Below are positions 5,938-11,677 of a stretch of DNA of 11,677 nucleotides, in pieces; positions within the stretch are counted from its first letter, which is position 1; each line of letters begins with the position of its first letter. Source of the DNA: Bacteroidales bacterium (GTDB lineage: Bacteria; Bacteroidota; Bacteroidia; Bacteroidales; WCHB1-69). The stretch spans positions 1-11,677 of the forward strand of contig JAQUGA010000064.1 in assembly GCA_028684405.1 (NCBI GenBank), in the 5' to 3' direction. The notes under the pieces were generated by a model, which did no database searches, was not told the origin of the DNA, and saw nothing but the letters and a program-made list of their open reading frames with translations. The position numbers and the translations under genes are program-made.

Positions 5938-8900
5938 ACACCAACTTAAAAGATTTTTATCAAATTGAACGCAAAGTGCGCATGTTTCCTTTTATAATCG
6001 ATATTATAAAAGGTTTTGCGTTTTATGCCTTACTCTTCTTTGTATTATTAAGCCTAGAATTATTTCTATATTTACCCCCTTTATTCAAAATTTTGTTTTT
6101 TTCCCTCTTTTTCGGAAGTGCTCTATTCTATTTTATTACGAAATATTATTATTTCAACAAAAAAAGAATTTATAGTGATGCAAAAAATAGAAACAAGAGC
6201 ACCAATAAGTTATTCGAAATAATCAAAAACACATTTCAACTTATTGATTTACAAAAGAAAAAGTCATATTCTGCCGAATTAGTCAGCTTGGCGGTTGACG
6301 AAAGGAAAGTTTTTGCAGCCAATGAGATGAAACAAGAGTCTTTTATCAAGGAGAAGAAAAAAAACCAAAAATTGGCACTTATTTTCCTTCTGCTGGCTTT
6401 GTTTGTGATATTTATTCCCTTTGTTTCAAAACCTTATCAGGAAGCCGCCATTCGCTCTATTAATATAACTTCCAGCTACCAAAAACCACTTCCTTATTCG
6501 ATACAATTAAAAAATCAAGATTTATCGGTTTATAGAAATGAAAATTTAACTCTGCAAGTCAAGCTTTCTGGACAAGATTATCCTTCTGAAATTAGTATTA
6601 ATATCAATGGAAATAGATCTAAATTAAAAAAAGAAAAAGCTGATTTATTTACTTATCAACTTACCAATATTCGTCAGAATTTATCTTTTACAATTGAAAC
6701 AAGCGATTATATATCAGAAGTTTACCAAGTTAAAGTAATTGATAAACCCAAAATCTTACATTATAAAATTATAGCCAATTATCCTGCTTATTTAAATCGT
6801 GATAAAGAATTGTTCGAGAATATCAATTATTTGAATATGCCCGTAGGTACAACGCTCAATTTCGAGTTTTTAGCAGAAAATACAGATGAGTTTAAAATTT
6901 CCAATTCAAATGGAACTGTTTTGTTGACACATATTAATAATGTATACAAGTTTAAACTTCCAATAGTTCAAAATACCCAATTTTCTGCTTTTTCGAGTAA
7001 TAGTAATTCTGCTTTTATCGATAGCTTAATCTTTGATATTAAAGTTATTGACGATGAATATCCCAGTGTTTTTCTTCGTGCGTTTCAAGATTCTTTATAT
7101 GAAAATGTGGTTTATTTAATCGGCCAGGCAAACGACGACTATGGATTGACAAAAGCAACGATAGTGGTCGATATTTTTCAGTCGGAAAACGACAAAGGAA
7201 CGAGCAAAACGATAAATATTCCCTTCGGAAATTCGCCTACCATGTTTAATATTAGCGAAGTAATAAATCTCTATAATTATATGGAAACATTGCCCCGAAG
7301 AATAGAGTTGTATGTGGAAGTATTTGATAATGACAGACTTAGGGGGTTTAAAAAGGCTAATTCACAAAAACATATTTTCATTTTTAAAACCGAAGAAGAG
7401 AAAAAAATAGAAGCAGAACAACGTCAAAATAAGCAAATGAACTCTCTTTCCGACCTTTCCAATCAGGCCGAACAGATGGAAAAAAAGCTGGAAGACTTGA
7501 AAAATATGCTTAAAACGCAATTGAATAAAGATTGGAAAACGCAGCAAAAAATTGAAGAATTAAAGAAACAATACGAAGATTTAAAGAAACAGGTCAACCA
7601 GTTGGATAAAGAGATGCAGCAAAATCCTTTGCAAAAAGAGAAATCGGATGCCGAAAAAGAGATTGAAAAAATGTTGCAAGAGATTTTAAATAAAGAACTT
7701 GAATCCTTGCTTAAAGAATTTGATAAAATGTTGAATGAAAATAAGGCAGATAAAATCATAGAGCAGTTGGAAAACATTAAACAGGAGAATAAATCGCTCA
7801 AAGAAAATGTAGATAAAAACTTGGAAGATTTTAAACAACAGGCTTTTGAAGATAAATTAGACGAAGCTCTGGAGAAAATTGACGAAATCATTGAGAAACA
7901 GGAGAAACTAAATAAAGAAGAGCTCAATAAACAAACCAAAGATAAAATCAGCGAAAAGCAAAAGGCCATTCAAAAGGAATTTAAAGAGTTTGGCCAGGAG
8001 ATGGAGAAATTACGTCAGATGAATAAAGAATTGCAACGTCCCAATTCATTAATGGAAACGAAGCCACAGGAGCAGTCTATTGATCAGGAGATGCAAGATG
8101 CACAAGAAAACATGGACGATAACAAGACGGGTAAAGCGAAGAAAAACCAGCAAAATGCAGAAGATCAATTGAAAAATTTGCAGGAGAAGCTTCAAAAAAA
8201 CAAAGAACAAATGGAGGAGGAGAATCTCGATGAAGACATTGAAGCAACGCGTGAATTATTGAAAAACCTCATTAGAATTAGTTTTCAGCAAGAAGAGTTG
8301 ATGAAAAATGTTCAACGTACTCGTGCCATAGATCCTGCTTTTAATGACTTTATTCGCACTCAAAAGAGCCTCGAACAGCAATATAAAATCTTGGGAGATA
8401 CACTCAAGGCTTTAGCAAAACGTCAGCCGATGGTGAAAAGTTTTGTATTAAAAGAATATGGAATGATTGAATCCAACTTAAATGGTTTAACGGATTTAAT
8501 GGTTGAAAAGAAAATAGGCGAAACAGCTAAACGTCAGCAGTTTATAATGACATCTACCAATAATTTGGCTCTGATGCTTGCAGAATCATTAAAAAATATG
8601 CGAAATCAAAAGAGCAAAGGTTCTTCGTCTTCTTCCAAAAAGAAATCAGATTCGGAATGCGATAGCGAAGGAAATAAGAAAAAACCCAATAAAGGAAAAC
8701 CTAAAATGCCTGATATTAAAAAACTGCAAGAGATGCTGAGTGATCAAATTAAGAAGGGCGGTGAAAAATTGAAAGAAGGTCAAGGACAAAAAATGAGTGA
8801 AGAGTTGGCTCGTATGGCTGCTCAACAAGAAGCAATTCGCCGTATGTTGCAAGAATATCTCGATCAACTTAAACAAGAAGGCCAAGGTTTGGACGGAAAA

Positions 8901-9224
8901 ATTGAGCGCTTAATGAAAGAAATGGAACAAAACGAAAAGGATATTGTCAATCGAAATATCAATCAAAATACCTTAAATCGTTTGCGTCAAATAGAAACTC
9001 GTTTGCTGGAATCTGAAAAAGCGGAACTCGAAAGAGAAAAAGAGGAGCGAAGGGAGTCGAAAGAGGCAAAAGAATTGATACCCAATAATATAGACTTGCT
9101 TAAAAACATTGAATTGCACAAGAGAAATCAGCAAGAATTGTTAAAACAGAACCCAATCAAATTAAAAAACTATTATAGGGAAAATGTCTCAAAATATTTT
9201 CTTAATTTTGAAGACCATAAATAA
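5934..9224 (+). CDS. DUF4175-like membrane protein with giant coiled-coil domain
   Basis: 1096 aa from a GTG start that forms a GTGA overlap with the preceding stop. Residues 24-45 and 49-70 are two transmembrane helices, 75-145 is a basic loop, and 146-165 is a third helix. With N-in topology the remaining 930 residues would be periplasmic. Residues about 170-485 look like beta-rich, Ig-like modules. Residues 488-790 are an extremely Lys/Glu/Gln-rich coiled coil, 800-890 are helical, 895-925 are a Ser/Lys low-complexity linker, and 926-1070 are a second coiled coil. There is only one Cys (909). This matches the Bacteroidota DUF4175 family as I know it, of unknown function; an envelope scaffold or mechanical role is only a guess. 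It is followed by an RsbW-like ATPase and ybeY, an order I recall from other Bacteroidota. No enzymatic motif is seen. Confidence 0.8.
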   Translation: MNTNLKDFYQIERKVRMFPFIIDIIKGFAFYALLFFVLLSLELFLYLPPLFKILFFSLFFGSALFYFITKYYYFNKKRIYSDAKNRNKSTNKLFEIIKNTFQLIDLQKKKSYSAELVSLAVDERKVFAANEMKQESFIKEKKKNQKLALIFLLLALFVIFIPFVSKPYQEAAIRSINITSSYQKPLPYSIQLKNQDLSVYRNENLTLQVKLSGQDYPSEISININGNRSKLKKEKADLFTYQLTNIRQNLSFTIETSDYISEVYQVKVIDKPKILHYKIIANYPAYLNRDKELFENINYLNMPVGTTLNFEFLAENTDEFKISNSNGTVLLTHINNVYKFKLPIVQNTQFSAFSSNSNSAFIDSLIFDIKVIDDEYPSVFLRAFQDSLYENVVYLIGQANDDYGLTKATIVVDIFQSENDKGTSKTINIPFGNSPTMFNISEVINLYNYMETLPRRIELYVEVFDNDRLRGFKKANSQKHIFIFKTEEEKKIEAEQRQNKQMNSLSDLSNQAEQMEKKLEDLKNMLKTQLNKDWKTQQKIEELKKQYEDLKKQVNQLDKEMQQNPLQKEKSDAEKEIEKMLQEILNKELESLLKEFDKMLNENKADKIIEQLENIKQENKSLKENVDKNLEDFKQQAFEDKLDEALEKIDEIIEKQEKLNKEELNKQTKDKISEKQKAIQKEFKEFGQEMEKLRQMNKELQRPNSLMETKPQEQSIDQEMQDAQENMDDNKTGKAKKNQQNAEDQLKNLQEKLQKNKEQMEEENLDEDIEATRELLKNLIRISFQQEELMKNVQRTRAIDPAFNDFIRTQKSLEQQYKILGDTLKALAKRQPMVKSFVLKEYGMIESNLNGLTDLMVEKKIGETAKRQQFIMTSTNNLALMLAESLKNMRNQKSKGSSSSSKKKSDSECDSEGNKKKPNKGKPKMPDIKKLQEMLSDQIKKGGEKLKEGQGQKMSEELARMAAQQEAIRRMLQEYLDQLKQEGQGLDGKIERLMKEMEQNEKDIVNRNINQNTLNRLRQIETRLLESEKAELEREKEERRESKEAKELIPNNIDLLKNIELHKRNQQELLKQNPIKLKNYYRENVSKYFLNFEDHK

Positions 9225-9231
9225 TTGCATT

Positions 9232-9708
9232 ATGAAAATAGAACTATCTTCGGATTTTGATCAATTAAATAAGATTGATACTATCATAGAACAGATTTGT
9301 AATGATTATCAATTATACGATACATATTATGCTTGCCTTTCTATGGCAATAAACGAAGCGGTGAAAAATGCAATGATTCATGGAAATAAGATGGACGCTT
9401 CCAAAAAAGTGAGTATAGAGTTTTCGCTCTCGTCTGATGAAATTTCAGTTTCGGTGAACGATCAGGGAAAAGGTTTTGATTTTGAAGAGGAGCTTCTTTT
9501 ATTGAATACGAATCCAACAGGAAATGGATTGGAAATTATTCAATTGACTTCGGATGCTTTAGAATTTTCAAATAATGGTTCTACACTCGAAATGAAATTT
9601 AATGTCGTCAATGATTCCCAATTTAAAATGAACGAAAAACGGCGTGAAAAATTGATGGATTCCAAAAAACAGTCAACAAAACAAGGTATAAAGAAAAATG
9701 CCGAATAA
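9232..9708 (+). CDS. RsbW-like GHKL ATPase (anti-sigma factor / serine kinase type)
   Basis: 158 aa from the ATG at 9232, 7 bp after the DUF4175-like gene. An ATG at 9184 would overlap that gene by 41 bp and add a poorly matching N-terminus. It is a stand-alone HATPase_c domain: N-box NEAVKNAMIHGN (41-52, Asn41, Glu42 and Asn46 for Mg-ATP), G1 box NDQGKGFDF (76-84, Asp77), G2 box GNGLEII (97-103). Family knowledge: RsbW/SpoIIAB proteins bind or phosphorylate STAS anti-anti-sigma factors and sequester sigma factors in the cytoplasm. No STAS protein, PP2C phosphatase or sigma factor is in the window, so partners are unknown. A Lys-rich tail of about 25 residues follows the domain. It overlaps ybeY by 11 bp. 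Confidence 0.87.
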   Translation: MKIELSSDFDQLNKIDTIIEQICNDYQLYDTYYACLSMAINEAVKNAMIHGNKMDASKKVSIEFSLSSDEISVSVNDQGKGFDFEEELLLLNTNPTGNGLEIIQLTSDALEFSNNGSTLEMKFNVVNDSQFKMNEKRREKLMDSKKQSTKQGIKKNAE

Positions 9709-10117
9709 TATTCAATTTATCAGTCAGGATGTTGCCTTCCAATTAAAAGAAAAAAGGAAGATTAAAAAGTGGTTGACTGATTTAATAAATTCTCATCAAA
9801 AAAGGGTAGGGGAGATTAGCATTGTTTTTTCTAATAACGATTATGTTTTGGAAATAAACAAGCAGTTTTTGTCCCATGATTTCTATACGGATATTATCAC
9901 TTTCAATTATAATGAAGATGACTTTATTAGTGGTGATTTAATTATAAGCATTGATATGGTTCGTGAAAATGCAGAAAAATACAGAGAGACTTTTGAGCGA
10001 GAATTGCATCGCGTTGTCGTTCATGGAATTTTGCATTTATTGGGATTAAATGATGAAACCAAAACAGAAGAAGCGGCCATGCGAATTGCAGAAAACAATG
10101 CTTTGAAAATGCTTTAA
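9698..10117 (+). CDS. ybeY: Endoribonuclease YbeY (rRNA maturation factor)
   Basis: 139 aa, the usual size. It is a metal-dependent endoribonuclease needed for 16S rRNA 3' end processing and ribosome quality control. TDIITFNY (64-71) and GDLIIS (79-84) are family hallmarks. The metal site is HGILHLLG (His109, His113). The canonical third His (HGxLHLxGxDH) is replaced: the sequence runs GLNDETKTEE, leaving Asp119 as the probable third ligand. I recall the same in many Bacteroidota YbeY proteins, so it is a lineage variant rather than damage. It overlaps the preceding ATPase gene by 11 bp, giving likely translational coupling, and lies 53 bp before mnmG. Confidence 0.95.
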   Translation: MPNNIQFISQDVAFQLKEKRKIKKWLTDLINSHQKRVGEISIVFSNNDYVLEINKQFLSHDFYTDIITFNYNEDDFISGDLIISIDMVRENAEKYRETFERELHRVVVHGILHLLGLNDETKTEEAAMRIAENNALKML

Positions 10118-10146
10118 TTGGCAAATAATCAGTTTAATAAGAAGAA

Positions 10147-10162
10147 TGTTTCACGTGGAACA
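10147..10162 (-). other. parS: parS centromere site (ParB binding), copy 2
   Basis: On the + strand TGTTTCACGTGGAACA; on the minus strand this is TGTTCCACGTGAAACA, identical to the copy at 1365-1380 and a full match to TGTTNCACGTGAAACA. It sits in the ybeY-mnmG spacer, ending 8 bp before the mnmG ATG, so ParB bound here would overlay the translation-start region and any mnmG promoter. The opposite orientation to copy 1 is noted separately. Confidence 0.9.
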
Positions 10163-10170
10163 ATGAAAAT

Positions 10171-11677
10171 ATGTTTGAAAAATTTGATGTAATTGTAGTC
10201 GGTGCCGGACACGCTGGATGTGAAGCTGCTTATGCAGCGGCAAAATTAGGATCCAAGACGCTTTTAATCACCCAAAACCTAAATACCATCGCACAAATGT
10301 CGTGCAATCCTGCCATGGGCGGAATCGCCAAAGGACAATTGCTGTGCGAAATTGATGCCTTGGGAGGAATGAGTGCCATTGTTGCCGATCACACGATGAT
10401 CCAATTCAGAATGCTCAATCGCTCGAAAGGTCCAGCTATGTGGAGTCCCAGAGCACAATCAGACAAGGCGATGTTTACATTAAAATGGAAACAAGTGCTC
10501 GAAACTACCGATAATTTGAGTTTATGGCAAGACGAAGTTGAATCTCTAATATTCGAAAAAGATACTCTTAAAGGAGTGAAAACGCAATTGGGAATTTCTA
10601 TTTTTTCCAAAACTGTGATTCTTACCAATGGAACCTTTTTAAAAGGAAAAATACACATTGGAAAAATTAATTATTCGGGCGGAAGAATAGGGGAGTTGGC
10701 CAGCCAAAATTTATCTGATTTTTTGAAAGAACGAGGCATCGAAGTAAAGCGATTAAAAACTGGAACTCCCGTCAGAGTCGACGGTAGAAGTATAGACTTT
10801 TCAAAATTAGAAGAACAAAAAGGAGATGAACCACCTGGTAAATTTTCTTTTACTGATACGCCGCCTTTGAAAAACCAAATCAGTTGCTGGATGACATATA
10901 CTTCTCAAGAAGTGCATGATATTTTGCGAACGGGTTTTGATGATTCACCCATGTTTGCTGGAAGAATTCAAGGAGTTGGACCCCGATATTGTCCGAGTAT
11001 TGAAGATAAAATTGATCGGTTTTCAGAACGGAATAAACATCTATTATTCATAGAACCCGAAGGCAGAATGACCAATGAGTTTTATATTAATGGTTTTTCT
11101 TCTTCGCTGCCCATAGAGATTCAATATGAGGCTTTGCGGAAAATAAAAGGATTTGAAAATGCACGAATTGTAAAACCTGGTTATGCTATTGAATATGATT
11201 ATTTCGATCCAACACAATTAAAACATACCATGGAGACCAAAGCCATTCCAAATTTGTTTTTTGCTGGACAAATTAATGGAACGACTGGTTATGAAGAGGC
11301 AGCCGCTCAAGGTCTGATTGCTGGAATTAATGCTCATCAAAACATTATAGAAGGAGAGCCTTTTATTTTGAATCGTACCGAAGCATACATTGCTGTTTTA
11401 ATTGACGACATTGTGACCAAGGGCGTGGATGAACCCTATCGAATGTTCACATCCAGAGCAGAACACCGAATTTTATTGCGACAAAATAATGCCGATGAAC
11501 GCTTAACACCCAAAGGATATAAATTGGGATTAATCGAAGAACAGAGATATAATGGTGTGCTAGATAAATACCAAAAAGTAGAAAAAATTGTCTTTTTTTG
11601 CGAATCGACGAGTATTTCCCCAATGGAAATTAATTCCTATTTACATGAATTAGAAACTAGCGAATTGTCTCAAAAAG
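10171..11677 (+). CDS. mnmG: tRNA uridine-5-carboxymethylaminomethyl modification enzyme MnmG (3' end cut by window edge)
   Basis: 502 codons are visible from the ATG at 10171; the family is about 620-630 aa, so roughly the last fifth lies outside. With MnmE it makes the cmnm5U modification at the wobble position of several tRNAs, using FAD, glycine or ammonium and methylene-THF. The FAD-binding GAGHAG motif is at 11-16, SCNPAMGG at 44-51 holds Cys45, and GPRYCPSIEDK holds Cys274; these match the two conserved Cys of E. coli GidA. RLKTGTPVR (194-202), AGQINGTTGYEEAAAQG and TSRAEHR are further signatures. It lies 53 bp downstream of ybeY, with a parS between. mnmG is widely found near chromosome origins, which fits this context. 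Confidence 0.97.
   Translation, partial: MFEKFDVIVVGAGHAGCEAAYAAAKLGSKTLLITQNLNTIAQMSCNPAMGGIAKGQLLCEIDALGGMSAIVADHTMIQFRMLNRSKGPAMWSPRAQSDKAMFTLKWKQVLETTDNLSLWQDEVESLIFEKDTLKGVKTQLGISIFSKTVILTNGTFLKGKIHIGKINYSGGRIGELASQNLSDFLKERGIEVKRLKTGTPVRVDGRSIDFSKLEEQKGDEPPGKFSFTDTPPLKNQISCWMTYTSQEVHDILRTGFDDSPMFAGRIQGVGPRYCPSIEDKIDRFSERNKHLLFIEPEGRMTNEFYINGFSSSLPIEIQYEALRKIKGFENARIVKPGYAIEYDYFDPTQLKHTMETKAIPNLFFAGQINGTTGYEEAAAQGLIAGINAHQNIIEGEPFILNRTEAYIAVLIDDIVTKGVDEPYRMFTSRAEHRILLRQNNADERLTPKGYKLGLIEEQRYNGVLDKYQKVEKIVFFCESTSISPMEINSYLHELETSELSQK

Noticed and set aside
7362..7969. Two overlapping minus-strand open frames inside the DUF4175-like gene (7362-7547, 7463-7969)
   Set aside because: They are antisense to a Lys/Glu-rich coiled coil, which yields Phe/Ser/Leu-rich frames with no recognisable domain and no start signals.
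8646..8885. Minus-strand 79-codon open frame
   Set aside because: Antisense shadow of the C-terminal coiled coil of the same gene; its composition is Phe/Leu-rich for the same reason.
9184..9231. Upstream ATG start for the RsbW-like ATPase
   Set aside because: It overlaps the DUF4175-like gene by 41 bp and adds 16 residues unlike the family; the ATG at 9232 gives normal spacing and N-terminus.
9942..10124. Minus-strand 60-codon open frame in ybeY
   Set aside because: Antisense to the conserved metal-site region of ybeY.
10389..10658. Minus-strand 89-codon open frame in mnmG
   Set aside because: Antisense to conserved mnmG coding sequence.
1..11677. CRISPR array, tRNA/rRNA gene, intact insertion sequence or phage genes
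   Set aside because: No regularly spaced direct repeats, cloverleaf-like sequence, transposase or phage-type coding regions were found on either strand.

Overview
The window looks like a chromosomal segment from a member of the Bacteroidota. It is AT-rich, most genes lack a strong Shine-Dalgarno sequence, and the order DUF4175-like protein, small GHKL ATPase, ybeY, mnmG is one I associate with that phylum. No phage, plasmid, rRNA, tRNA, CRISPR or intact transposon is visible.

Left part (1-1804): the 5' end of a leftward rlpA-like gene (cut by the window edge) diverges from rightward rubrerythrin, which ends at a strong hairpin terminator. A 0.5 kb gene-free stretch follows. It holds a perfect parS-type 16-mer, a second (bidirectional) terminator hairpin and a cluster of small palindromes of the kind dispersed in Bacteroidota intergenic DNA.

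Middle (1805-4790): two leftward genes, nadA and a secreted MORN_2/YwqK-type repeat protein just downstream of it, then a 481 bp very AT-rich intergenic region. That region carries one exact DnaA box (TTATNCACA), three one-mismatch boxes (TTATCAACA) of which two form a perfect 12-bp inverted repeat, and a second perfect 10-bp inverted repeat. Transcription diverges here. I read it as a candidate chromosomal origin.

Right part (4791-11677): a tightly packed rightward run of rpiB, a shortened LutB-like Fe-S protein, a 1096-aa membrane-anchored coiled-coil protein (DUF4175-like), an RsbW-like ATPase, ybeY and mnmG. Several genes overlap by 4-11 bp, so translational coupling is likely. mnmG runs off the window. 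A second parS, the exact reverse complement of the first, sits 8 bp before the mnmG start codon.

The most notable point is the combination of two parS sites in opposite orientation, a DnaA-box-rich divergent intergenic region between them, and mnmG (gidA), a classical origin neighbour. Together they suggest the window spans oriC and part of the ParB-loading centromere. The genes are otherwise housekeeping (cell wall, oxidative stress, NAD and pentose metabolism, rRNA and tRNA maturation) mixed with conserved proteins of unknown function.
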